Of a stretch of DNA of 64,000 bases, positions 54,932 through 64,000 are shown one piece after another. Position numbers and translations under genes: made by a program. How positions within the stretch are numbered: the first letter of the stretch is position 1; each line of letters starts with the position of its first letter. The notes under the pieces are model-generated. The model ran no database searches. It was not told the DNA's origin and was given only the letters and a program-made list of their open reading frames with translations. The stretch comes from Lasiosphaeris hirsuta (Eukaryota > Ascomycota > Sordariomycetes > Sordariales > Lasiosphaeriaceae), in the NCBI GenBank assembly GCA_030549175.1, contig JAUKUA010000006.1, forward strand, positions 1,860,001-1,924,000, given 5' to 3'.

Positions 54932-55499
54932 TGGGGGGTGGAGAGAGTATCGGGATGTGACGAACAAGTGGTTGTCTTCAGTGAGGAAGAGGATAAAAAG
55001 TTGCATGTTAGGTCGTTCTGGCGTCGGGCACCCATGGTTTTTTTGCCCTGGAGGGAAAGACCTTGATTATGGCAGTTTGCTTTTTATTTCCCCCAGTGCG
55101 TTTTCCTTGTACCGTTGGTCTAGAGCTAGATCAGACTGTAAATCAGGACTTTTGGGAGGATGGCGGGGTGATGTGTTTCTTGTGGCAACGGGGGGTTATG
55201 AGAATATGGAGATAGCGAAAGACGAGGGGAATGGGGGGGGGGGTGGGGGGGTTGTGACTTCTGATAGCTATTGTGTTATAATCTAAACAGAATGGACTTT
55301 CTCCACAGGCACGGCATGTTGTGGCGACGTATATATGCAGATGATGATACAATATTTCGACATTGGTGTTGTGTACATGATGACCTCGGGCCTTTCACCC
55401 AACCGCTGATCAAGGAGAACCGGTATTCGTGGCCACAGCCACGGCCCCAGCCGGTCTCGGGCCCCTATTCATGTCTAGCAAAATAGGCTTCCAAAAATG
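54932..55499. other. Convergent 3' region with G-rich tract
   Basis: Downstream of RPB2 and PET117. It holds a run of G interrupted by T (about 55232-55250). No gene is seen. Confidence 0.5.
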
Positions 55500-55866
55500 C
55501 TACCTCCCTGGTACTGGGCCTGTCCCCCCGGGTGGTGGCGCATCTCCTGTGGTATCGTGTACTGTCTGGGCCTTCTTGTATTCGGCCTCAAGCTCCTTTT
55601 GCATATCGAAGTCGAGCTGGCGCTCCCGCTTGACGCGCTGCTGCTCCATGTCACGGACCACGCCTTGGTGCATAGCCTGCGATTGCAAATCTGGGTCAGT
55701 CGTGACGTGGTGCCAGGGGACGCGAAGGCGGAGGGCAGGAGGGGCGCAATGGGTTGGGATGAAGACGCACTGATTTCTCCCATTTTTGCTGGTAGTGCAC
55801 GAAGACGACGGTGAGGCCGGCAAACAGTCCCGTCCCGGCGAGGGTGAGCTTGGAAGCGCGCGACAT
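55500..55866 (-). CDS. PET117: Cytochrome c oxidase assembly factor Pet117
   Basis: Two exons, 55866-55771 and 55676-55500, give 90 residues. MSRASKLTLAGTGLFAGLTV is a mitochondrial-type start with one hydrophobic helix, followed by VHYQQKWEK, and after splicing SAMHQGVVRDMEQQRVK and a long charged helix (RERQLDFDMQKELEAEYKKA). This is the Pet117 pattern: a small inner-membrane matrix-side protein required for assembly of complex IV, in a heme a context with Cox15. The Pro/Gly tail after DTTGD is extra. It is transcribed divergently from VMA10, sharing about 510 bases. Confidence 0.88.
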
Positions 55867-56379
55867 GGGAGGCAATTCTGCGATTGACAACGGAGGGATT
55901 GTTGGATGTTGTCTTTCTATCGGCCCATTGCGTCTGTGAATGTCGATGTTCTGGTGATGGACTCGGGAAGCCCGAATCTGCCACCTGCCACCGCTCGGTC
56001 AGGCCATGCCAGTGCCCAGGTCGCCATTCAAGCCGCCGGCTCCGGCAGGCAACGCTCCAAGCAGCGGACGACCTGGATGGAAAGGGCAGGGGGGCGGGGC
56101 GCAGGGGTAAAGCTGCCTGTGCGGTGCGGCCTTTGCGTTTTCGGGGAGCAGCTTTTGGGTGCCCCACTCTGGCCGCACCCGCCTCGCCATTGCGCAAGCC
56201 TCCAACAGGGAATCTCGATTGCCTGTCGACGAGCGAAATCAAGCACGTTCAATTCACCACCAACATCCTGCGATACCCCCACCCCTTTGCACTGCGCAGA
56301 CATTGCACCCCGCCGATTCTCGCACACACCGTTTCCCGTCGATTGCGACCAGAAAGAAGACGCCAGCTAGCTCGCAGAC
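55867..56379. promoter_or_regulatory. Divergent promoter of PET117 and VMA10
   Basis: Both genes start from this 513-base region in opposite directions. Several long frames cross it but none has convincing protein character. No clear TATA box is seen, which fits housekeeping promoters. Confidence 0.5.
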
Positions 56380-57158
56380 ATGGTGATTCCCCAATTCCCA
56401 TTCCCCCCCTGACGCAGCAGCGAAGCAGAGAGCTCCCAGACGCAGCAGACAGTGCTGACGACGCATCGCTCCCACAGTCGGCTCAAAACTCCGCGGGCAT
56501 CCAGACCCTGCTCGATGTACGAACCCCCCCGACGGGCACAAACCCAGGGCCCGAGACCTCCTCCCGGCAGACAGATTATTAACAGGGCCCCATCTAGGCC
56601 GAGAGGGAAGCTTCCAAGATTGTCCAGAAGGGTATGATTACAGCCCTCCCCGCTCGGCGGTTGCGCGGCGTCCACGCGGGATTTAACCATGGCTAACACG
56701 ACAACAACAGCACGAGAATGTAGGCGCACCGTTTCTAGATGCTTGACCACCACCTACCCTCTGCCCCCTAGCCGCCCGCCAGTATCTCCCATTGGAGCCC
56801 GAGTTCTAACACGGCCGCCCGGCTTGACAGATCGCACAAAAAGGGTGAAGGAAGCCCGCGACGAGGCCAAGAAGGAGATTGAGGCATACCGCGCCGAGAA
56901 GGACGCCGAGTTCAAGAAGTTTGAGGCCGAGGCAAGCAGTCCTTCTTGAGCGGATTTATTGCCGGCGCCAATCACAAACAGCTGACTTGAAGAATCCAGC
57001 ACACACAAGGCAACAAGGCAGCCGAGACCGAGGCCGATAAGGAGGCCGTGACCAAGATTGACGAGATTAAGGAGGCTGGCAAGAAGAGTCGGGAGAAGGT
57101 CGTCAAGGACTTGCTGGCCGCTGTCTTCGAGATCAACCCCACTCCCCACGACTCTTGA
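56380..57158 (+). CDS. VMA10: V-type proton ATPase subunit G
   Basis: Six coding exons: 56380-56382, 56478-56516, 56598-56631, 56711-56719, 56831-56931 and 57000-57158, giving 114 residues, the usual size for this subunit. Spliced protein: SAQNSAGIQTLLDAEREASK and KIVQKAREYRTKRVKEARDE, then a charged helix and ending NPTPHDS. Subunit G forms the peripheral stator of the vacuolar ATPase with subunit E; the NSAGIQTLLDAE motif is the family hallmark. The first coding exon is only the ATG, exon 4 is 9 nt, and the intron after KKFEAE begins with GC (gcaagc) rather than GT. All phases agree, and the protein matches the family without gaps. Confidence 0.93.
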
Positions 57159-57509
57159 GGGCCTCCCCGACAGCGGAGTTGGAAGATTAGAGTCGGAGGG
57201 GGAGATGCCCGTCACTGTGATCTCACCGAGTGGGAAAGCGGTTGGTGACGTGGTTGTGTTTGGGAAGAGGATATTTATCTCACGGTTGCCCGACGGGGCG
57301 GAGCCATCGCTTACTGCCTCCCCGTGGGTGCCGATGGTGCGTGGTAACAGATGTGACTCTGGTCTCACACGCTGCAGTTGTACGGATGCAAGGCCTCTGG
57401 ACTGGGAGCCGCATCTATTATCCTCATGGGAGCCCCGTCGGGTGCTTAACGGTATCATTGGTATTGACTAAACTGTACACTTCTATCCTACCTCGCAACT
57501 GGCCTTTGT
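57159..57509. other. Convergent 3' region of VMA10 and CTNNBL1
   Basis: 350 bases between the two stops, with no gene seen. Confidence 0.5.
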
Positions 57510-59397
57510 CTAGCTCAAAAACTGCGCAAGTGTCAGCAGCATCTCCCGCGTGTCTTTGCTGTCCTCCGAGTCGACGTCCATGCCGTCAATCTGCTCTTGG
57601 ATGGTCGCCTTGATCACCGCGACGGTTTCGTCCCTGTCGGCAAGAAGAGTCTGGATCTTCTTTCTTGCCCCATCATCCTCTGCAATCAGCCACGCCAGTA
57701 TCACATCGATAGTCTGCAGGGAAAAGAGGCCCGCGTTGAGACGGCGCGAGAACCAGTCATCTGCTAGCTCCTCCCGCTCCTCGGCGCTTGCGCCCTTTTG
57801 CTCCTGGCTGATCTGGTCGTCAACGGCGGCAAGTCTCGCCGCATATCCCCTCCGCAGAGTGACCAGCTTTGTGGTCTTCTCGTAGTCCTTTTCCACGAAC
57901 TTGGCCAGTGTCCTTACCCGCTCCGCCGAGTCAGCCGGTAGGAGCCGCAGCATTGACGCAAAGATGCCCACTAGGTGTTCCGTCGTTTGGCCATTGTTCT
58001 TCTTCATGAAGAGAGTAAACATCGATTTGAGTCCTCCGGCATCGACAATCTTCTGGCATACGGCTGCGCCGCTGGGGCCGCTGGCTGCGTGGTCGAGCAA
58101 TCGCAAGGCCGAGTATTTGCTGGCCTTGCCTTCCTTGAACATGATGTTGCAGAGCTCGACACCCTCGGCATCAATGAGCTTTGCTTTGCCCTCGGGCTCG
58201 TCAACGATGCAGGTCAGCGCCTCGAATAGGTTCTCCATGTACTCCTCTTCCTCGCCGTTCTTCTCGGGGTCGCGTTTCCGGTAGGCCGCTACGAGTTGAA
58301 GCAGCTTGTCGACAGCATCGAGACTCGCCAACCGCCTCCTATTAGCGGCCGAGCTCTGTACCAAGATGGCGATGATCTCGGTGGCGTACTGCTTGTTTTG
58401 CGTGACTGGCTTTTCCGCCTTCTCCGCCCTCGCCAGCAGCCACTTCAGCAGCTCCTCATCCTTCCCAATGAGGTCGGTCGTGTCAGGCCTCGAGCACAAA
58501 TTCTCCACCACGCCCAGGGCCAGGTAAACGCCGTTGCGGTCCGCCTCCTGCGTCTCATCCAACCTGCTGAAGTTGCTCACCAGCAGCCCCAGCAAATCCG
58601 CCTCGAGCAGGGCATCCACCAGCGCGGCCCACTGCTCCTCGGTAGCCGCGACATCCTCGTCCGTCAACTCGCCGACAATCTCGACCGCATCAATCGCAAT
58701 ATCCGTATTCTCGTGCGCCAACAAGCTGACCAAGCTAGCCACGCACCCGAGGCGTGCAAAGTCGGCGTACAAGCCGGGATTTTCCCCCAGGATGGACAGC
58801 ATCTTGATGCCAGCATCCAAGTCGGCCTCGGAGTCGATGAACCGGGCGGGCTCGTCCTCGTGGCGCGCGCGCAGCTCGGCGTTGCGGGTGATGCGCTTCT
58901 CGAACGCCAGCGCCGTCTTCTTCATCCACGCCAGGTCGATCTTGTCGGGCCCGCCGTCGCCCTCCTCGCCCTCCATGAAGTCGAGGATCTCCTTCTCCTG
59001 CGCGCTGATGCCCCCGCCGAAGAAGCGGCCCTCCTCGTCGTCATCCGGCAGGTCGTCATCCGGGGCTGACGGGCCGTAGTCGCCTTCATCGTCGTCGTCC
59101 GGGGGGGCCGCCGGCCCGGCTTCTGGGGAGAGTGGTTGTGGGGGGACACGCGCGGCGCGGGAGGAGGGTGTGGAGGAGAGTTTGGCGGATTTGTAGATCT
59201 GGGCTGGGTGGGAGTCAGTAAAGATTGGGAGACCCGGAGTGGTGGTTGGTGGGGGACGTACTTGGATCGCGGACGGGGTCGAGTTTCCGTTTGCTGGGAA
59301 GCCCGGAGCTCTGCAGGTTGGTTAGCTTGGGATGGGGTGGGATTGATGAGAGGTTTGGGTTATCTCGTACCTTGAACAGGTCGTCGATACTCGTCAT
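57510..59397 (-). CDS. Beta-catenin-like protein 1 homologue (spliceosome-associated armadillo protein)
   Basis: Exons 59397-59371, 59310-59262 and 59203-57510 give 589 residues. The start MTSIDDLFK is followed by a short basic stretch (LPSKRKLDPVRDP), possibly a nuclear signal, and an acidic region. The conserved body begins at KKTALAFEKRITRNAELR, continues with SEADLDAGIKMLSILGENPG, helical armadillo-type repeats (LGCVASLVSLLAHENTDIAI, DAVEIVGELTDED), and VYLALGVVENLCS, and ends in LQTIDVILAWLIAEDDGARK. This is the CTNNBL1 family, which associates with the Prp19/CDC5 complex of the spliceosome and acts in the nucleus. Length agrees with the human protein (about 560). The acceptor of intron 2 was chosen to keep phase (the other one five bases downstream breaks it). 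Confidence 0.88.
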
Positions 59398-60094
59398 GAT
59401 GTGTTGTTGGAGAGATCTTGGAGAGATCTCTCGGTTGGCTGGCTGCAGTTGACGAGCAGAAGCACCGGCGGCCAAGTCTGTCAGTGCTGCGCCGGCAAAT
59501 CCTCGCCAGAACTGACTGGCTAAAAAAAAAAACGTTACGTCGCTCACTGCCTTTTCTAGTTTAGCGCCGTCCATACCTATGTCCCCGTTGGAAAAACGGT
59601 CCCCAAAACAGGGACATGCCGCTCATATCCCCTTCAACAGTGCTGACTATCTGATTTCTCGCAAGACCAGTGATACTGAATTGGAATGTTTCTTGTTATT
59701 TTTCCATGTTGCTGTGACACCAGGATGGGATGAAAAATGTCCAACAAAGAACTGATAAAGTGCGACGCTAAGCCACACTGTGAGAACAGCGGTCCCCTGC
59801 CAAGAAATGCACAGTGTGCTGGCTTGCGACCTGCTGACTCTTCAAGTTCTGGAGGCTGCTGTGACACGGTTCGAAACAAGCCAGAAAATCTTGAACTTTG
59901 TAACACGCAACACGAGCCGAGTTTGCTGGGTTTTCTGCTATCGTTCGGGTTTTGCGTCGGCGTTTGGGATTGGGGGTTAATTCATTGCTTCAGCGCCCTT
60001 GTTTAGACTCGCATCGGATTTCTTTGGCTCTCGCTGGAAACAACAAAACCAGGAACTCATCGTCATCATTTCACGCTGATTTCGAGTCGCCGCC
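59398..60094. other. Divergent promoter region
   Basis: Between CTNNBL1 and the phosphatase gene. No gene is recognised; an A10 run is at 59522-59531. GAGAGATC repeats occur at about 59409-59430, close to the CTNNBL1 start. Confidence 0.45.
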
Positions 60095-60879
60095 ATGCCG
60101 CCCACCCTCATCCTCGTCCGCCACGCCGAGGCCCTTCACAATGCCACGAGGTAAAATATCTCTCTCCGACAGATTCCCATATCGCCGTGCTAACATTGTC
60201 CAAGGGACTGGTTCATTCACGATCCCGTGCTCTCTGAACTCGGTCGGCAACAATGCGCCGAGCTGAAGGACCACATGATCACCAAGATCCCCTCAGAAAT
60301 CGAGGTCGACTTGATCATTGTGAGCCCCATGATCAGGACGCTTGAGACGGCCTTGTTGTCTTTTGGCCCTTTTATCGAGCAGGGCGTGCCCATACGAGCC
60401 CACGCCGGCTGGCAAGGTGAGTTTGGCCGACAAGGTGTCCTGGGCCTCCGGCCAGCTAACAGGGCGGTACAGAAACTACGGCAAAGCCATGTGACACAGG
60501 AACGCCCATCTCTCAGCTCGAGGCCCAATTCCCCCAGGTTGACTTCTCTGGTGTTGACCCCGTCTTCCCGGACAAGACGTCTCCTGCCGGCGCAGCGTAC
60601 AAGTTCTCCAAGCAAGCCATCATGGCCCGCGGCCATTCGTGTCTACGTGAGCTCTACAACCGTCCTGAGAAGGTCATTGTTGTTGTCTCTCACTCGGGCT
60701 TTCTCAAGAGGGGTATTTCGGGCCATTACTATTTCAATGCCGACTACCGCATCTTTGACTTTGAGACAGAGGGCGAGCCCGAAACATACCTGCTGAAGCA
60801 GTGGGAAGCAACGAAGAAGGGAGGACTAGGGTGGAGTTTGGAGGAAACAGTACAGGTTGGCGACGAGTTGCCCGAATGA
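60095..60879 (+). CDS. Histidine-phosphatase (phosphoglycerate mutase-like) protein
   Basis: Exons 60095-60150, 60205-60416 and 60473-60879 give 224 residues. The phosphohistidine motif LVRHAEALHN places the catalytic histidine at residue 10; the second histidine is H163 in VVSHSGFLK. Other family motifs are DPVLSELGRQQC, VSPMIRTLETA and an acidic WQETTAKPCDTGTP, restored only by splicing at 60473. These enzymes transfer phosphate through the histidine. Small fungal members of this type are broad phosphatases of the Pmu1-like or YOR283W-like group rather than glycolytic mutases. Cytosolic, no signal peptide. It is divergent from CTNNBL1. Confidence 0.88.
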
Positions 60880-61769
60880 ATACCTCCTGGAAAGGTTTGT
60901 TTGTATCAAGGGTGGAGAAGAATGGTGGTTGAGCCAACTAATTGTGCCCCCTAGCCACAAGTTGAATAGGGGCTACCCGTGAGAGCTTGGACAACCCCAA
61001 ACGCTGCATACGAGTGGCAGTTGAGATTTATGGAAATGCTAAGGGTAGCGTTACCTTATCCAAGGTTTTTTGACCCTTTCATATACTCCAACCCTGGTTT
61101 GTTTGTTAGCGCAGTACACTCCTGCCAAGAAGGATATTGAAGCTCTGATAAGGCGTTTGTCGTATAAAAAAATGGCATTCAAGCATTTTGAAGGGGATAG
61201 TTAGGTTTCAATAATGCTTTTTTCTAGCATTTTAAAAGGTGCATTTGGTATTTTAGAAAACCTTTCCCCGTCATGGAAAGGCCTTATAAATTACTAAAGA
61301 TGCCTTTTCTCGAGCTACAAAGACTCCATCACGGCTTCAGTACCTCTCTCGGTAGGAAAGTCACGCGCTAACAAACAAACCAGGGCTGGATTGTAACCTA
61401 GCCGCGGCTGTTCCGGACAAAAAAGACAGCACATTGAGGAGTATCTAGTAATTTTCAGTACTTGAACTTGAAGGATTAGGGAATAGTGAAGGCCAGCAAT
61501 TTCCCGGCGGCTGGACCAAACATATATGTTCATTAGGAGGTTGAAAGTGCGAGGACAAATGCGAAACGGCAAAAACCAATGAATGTTTTGCTGACACCAT
61601 GCCGCGCAATCCGGTGCATGCGCACCACTACATGTAAACTCCGAGGGGCTTCGGAGCCCCTGGGGCACATTGACCACGGCGACCCGAGACATCATCCCCA
61701 ATAACCACTGAAAATGCACCAAAGAGCCCAATCAATTGCCGAAAAGGCTCGGCCACATTCGTAACCTCA
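60880..61769. other. Intergenic, AT-rich, no gene seen
   Basis: About 0.9 kb. Between 61150 and 61310 the DNA is AT-rich with repeated GCATTTT/AAAATGC words in both orientations, a weak hint of a decayed inverted-repeat element. A 138-codon minus-strand frame (61315-61731) has no protein character that I recognise. Confidence 0.4.
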
Positions 61770-61775
61770 TATAAA
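61770..61775 (+). promoter_or_regulatory. TATA box of the TMEM205-like gene
   Basis: TATAAA about 97-102 bases before the ATG at 61872. Confidence 0.45.
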
Positions 61776-61871
61776 GCTCGAAAACGGCCAGAAAGTTGTC
61801 ACAGCAATGATTGCCAACTGCAGTTCCTCTCCATAATCTCTCCAGTATTGCCAGAAGCCAGACTCGGAACC

Positions 61872-62478
61872 ATGGACCGAATCCCCGCCCTCCTTGGCCC
61901 TTTCCACCTCCTCTTTTATTCGGCCCTCCTCGGCACCGAGCTTTACCAAACCTTTGTCATGACCAAGGTCTGCTACGAGGTACTCCCGAGATCCGCCTTC
62001 ACCACTCTGCAAAAGCACATCTTCCCCCTTTATTTCCGCGGCCAAACGGCTCTACTCCTCCTCACGGCAGTGACAATCCCCCCGCACAGCTTCTACTCAA
62101 TCACTCGAAGCAAACAAGATTGGATCCCTTTCGCTGTTGCAGGGGTGACGGCCGTCTTGAATCTCGGCATCTACGAGCCGAGGACGCGCAAAGCGATGGT
62201 CGATCGAATCCATCAAGGTTCGTTTTGACAGCCGACTCTATGAAGCTATCCATGATATTTTTCACGCTAACATGATTTATAAAGTGACGAGAGATAGCAG
62301 ACAGCCCATAGAGGGCGGCAGTATTGTGGATGAAGGGCCAACTCTCGAGATGCAGAGGTTGAACAGGGTCTTTTCAAAGAACCATGCCATGACGATTCAC
62401 TTGAATCTGATCTCAGTTGCCGCCATGATGTTTTATGGATGGAGGCTGGCATCGCGATTGAACGTGGCATTTGCATAG
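61872..62478 (+). CDS. TMEM205-like (DUF4149) membrane protein
   Basis: Exons 61872-62217 and 62285-62478 give 179 residues. Four hydrophobic segments: LLGPFHLLFYSALLGTELYQ, FRGQTALLLLTAVTIPPH, IPFAVAGVTAVLNLGIYEP and, after the intron, HLNLISVAAMMFYGWRLA. The first helix with FxxxTEL/Y-TF, the PLYF motif in the loop after helix one, EPRTRKAMVDR, and the FSKNHAMTIHLNL motif before the last helix all fit the TMEM205/DUF4149 family, small endomembrane proteins of unclear biochemical role. The intron has gttcgt and aaag ends with a gctaac branch box. In-frame codons upstream of the chosen ATG lack another ATG near the TATA element. Confidence 0.82.
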
Positions 62479-63000
62479 GGCGGTATTGTGTGTTAGTAGG
62501 TGGCGAAAAGTTCTGGACGAGCTCGTGACACCAGTGTTTAGATTGGTATCACGACTTGACTTGGTTTTGTAAAGACTTTTTGACGCGGGACGTCCTAATG
62601 TAGCCGAAGGAATGCTTTCAGCCGTCTTACTGCTGTAGACTAGACTCAAACTGAGGTGCTAAACATGTCATTACCTCCCACTATTACCGTTGATGGATGC
62701 AACAGAGAGACTAGGCAAAGGGCATTCCCCGCACCTGAATGTCGTATTTTTTCTGAATGTTGTCACTTTCTTGGATTTTGGTGGCGCTTTTCTAGGGGTA
62801 CTGGGAAGCTGGAAAGTGGGATTGGTGTGCTGAACTCAATAGTTCGCTGTATGCGCTCTCAACCTTGCCGAATCCGTGGGCACAGCCCCCGGTCACTTCA
62901 ATAGCATCACTGCACGCATACACCTTGTCAGTTTGGGAAAAGATAACGACAACCACCCGTTCTGGATATTGAATTTGGAAAATAGGGAAGGAAAGAAGAC

Positions 63001-63008
63001 TATATAAA
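63001..63008 (+). promoter_or_regulatory. TATA box of the C1 peptidase gene
   Basis: TATATAAA about 138-145 bases before the ATG at 63146; a strong canonical TATA element suggests a regulated gene. Confidence 0.5.
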
Positions 63009-63145
63009 AGAGCAAGGCCTCGGTATTTGAGAAGAGATCTCTTTTCGAAATCGCGAGCACCATAAACACTAACCCTCAAAACCCCGGGCCGAAAAACCAA
63101 ATCCGTTTCAGTCTACTCCAATCACCAACACAGCATCCCTGTCAC

Positions 63146-64000
63146 ATGATAAATATGTCTTTCAAAACTGGCCATGTCCCCGACATCCCTGACCCGGATG
63201 ACCATTCAGTGACCATGGACAAGATGGACATGGATGTGTCGGTGCCCAATGTGTTTGACATCTTCGGCGAACCGCTCAACTACCAAGAGAAGGTCTTCAA
63301 CCAGCACCAGGTAAACTCGTGCGTCACCAACGCTGTTGCTGCCGCGTACCTCTATGAGCTGCAGCGTCAACAGGTCACCCTGCCCAACAACTACGCACCG
63401 TCCCGGCTGTTCCTGTACTACGTCGCTCGCTACCTCCGAGACCAGACATCCAAGGACTTTGAAGAAATCAAGGTCTACATCCCTCGCGGGGACGAGGCGA
63501 TGGTGGTGGACGGTGGCTGCATGCCGCGCGACGCCATCAAGATCATGAAGTTCCTCGGCGCCCCTCGGGAGGTCGCCTCGCCCGACCTGTACGTCCCTGA
63601 CAGCGGCACATGGCCTCACGACGACAACGTCAAGGCGTCTGTTCCGGTCTTTGACGGCGCGGGCAAGCAGATCAGGCTCGATTTCGACAAGGACGACTGG
63701 CCTGCCTCCGTTCCCGACGCGGCCTGCTTCGCCAACGACAAGCTGCACGCGGCGCTGAACTACGCCCGCCCCGAGATGAATTCCGAGTGCTGGAAGAGGT
63801 GCATCCACAAAGGGTACCCCGTGTTCTTTGCAATCCGCGAGTTGGATTCATGGTATCAATGGTCGAGGAATCCGGCGGCGACCAACTTTGTCTCGCCTGT
63901 CCCGCTGGAAAACGAGGTCAGCCATGGCGGCCATGCCATGCTGATTGTAGGGTGGGATGACTCGATCGGCGGCACGGGCTGTTTCAAGGTACAGAACTCT
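63146..64000 (+). CDS. Papain-like C1 family cysteine peptidase, 3' end missing
   Basis: The frame runs intron-free to the window edge; 285 residues are visible. The start is ATG at 63146 or 63155 (same frame). Catalytic elements of clan CA: NQHQVNSCVTNAVAAAYLYE, with Q53 (oxyanion) six residues before C59, then FLYYVARYLRDQT. The histidine H263 is in HGGHAMLIVGWDD, and the start of the asparagine motif is FKVQNS (N284), cut by the edge. There is no signal peptide and no propeptide of the papain or cathepsin type, so it is an intracellular or unusually exported form. It resembles the bacterial/archaeal C1-like peptidases (D/N-Q-x-x-x-x-S-C-x-A/T-N-A) more than plant or animal papains. Such peptidases are uncommon in ascomycetes. 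Confidence 0.82.
   Translation, partial: MINMSFKTGHVPDIPDPDDHSVTMDKMDMDVSVPNVFDIFGEPLNYQEKVFNQHQVNSCVTNAVAAAYLYELQRQQVTLPNNYAPSRLFLYYVARYLRDQTSKDFEEIKVYIPRGDEAMVVDGGCMPRDAIKIMKFLGAPREVASPDLYVPDSGTWPHDDNVKASVPVFDGAGKQIRLDFDKDDWPASVPDAACFANDKLHAALNYARPEMNSECWKRCIHKGYPVFFAIRELDSWYQWSRNPAATNFVSPVPLENEVSHGGHAMLIVGWDDSIGGTGCFKVQNS

Noticed and set aside
61150..61310. MITE-like inverted repeat
   Set aside because: The AAAATGC/GCATTTT words are short and irregular; no terminal repeats or target-site duplication could be defined.
61315..61731. 138-codon minus-strand frame
   Set aside because: No recognisable motif, in AT-rich intergenic DNA, no ATG context or promoter support.
1..64000. tRNA, rRNA genes or CRISPR arrays
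   Set aside because: I looked for A/B-box pairs and regularly spaced repeats by eye on both strands and found none convincing; CRISPR is not expected in a fungus. A tRNAscan run would settle it.

Overview
The window looks like nuclear DNA of a filamentous ascomycete (Pezizomycotina, most likely a Sordariomycete). Introns are short (about 45-100 nt), with GT(A/C)NGT-type donors and CTAAC/CTGAC branch boxes. Genes are not in operons. The families are typical: HET and NLR-like proteins, NmrA-like reductases, PTH11/rhodopsin-type membrane proteins, GH45-CBM1, TrpE, RPB2 and VMA10. All gene models were spliced by hand from ORF continuity, splice sites, phase and recalled family motifs; no homology search was run.

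Left part (1-31900), accessory-like: the C-terminal half of an ankyrin-SPRY protein of the NLR type, runs off the left edge; broken membrane-protein and Gfd2-like relics; a cysteine-dioxygenase-like cupin protein; an NmrA-like reductase; a HET-domain protein; a C2H2 zinc-finger factor; a 15-exon dynamin-like (SLIP-GC type) GTPase; an orphan; a rhodopsin-like membrane protein; anthranilate synthase TrpE with a CPC1/Gcn4 site upstream; a DUF6594-type membrane protein; an RS-tailed one-helix protein; a SET protein; and a shattered F-box gene.

Middle (32000-49600): a second NmrA-like reductase built like the first, a nucleoside-hydrolase-like protein, a membrane-anchored divergent HET protein, a coiled-coil/poly-Thr orphan, a broken conserved gene, three small same-strand proteins that look like minimal velvet-fold proteins, and a clearly dead GH45-CBM1 endoglucanase.

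Right part (51000-64000), housekeeping-like: RPB2, PET117 and VMA10 (divergent), CTNNBL1, a histidine-phosphatase (PGM-like) protein, a TMEM205-like protein, and a papain-like C1 peptidase cut by the right edge.

Main points of interest: the tandem velvet-like trio; the C1 peptidase; very small exons (10 nt in the GTPase; 9 nt, an ATG-only exon and a GC-AG intron in VMA10); the GH45 pseudogene; a cluster of indel-broken genes beside intact ones; twin NmrA genes with the same TATA spacing and intron position; and an allorecognition-type set (NLR-like, two HET proteins, a dynamin-like GTPase).
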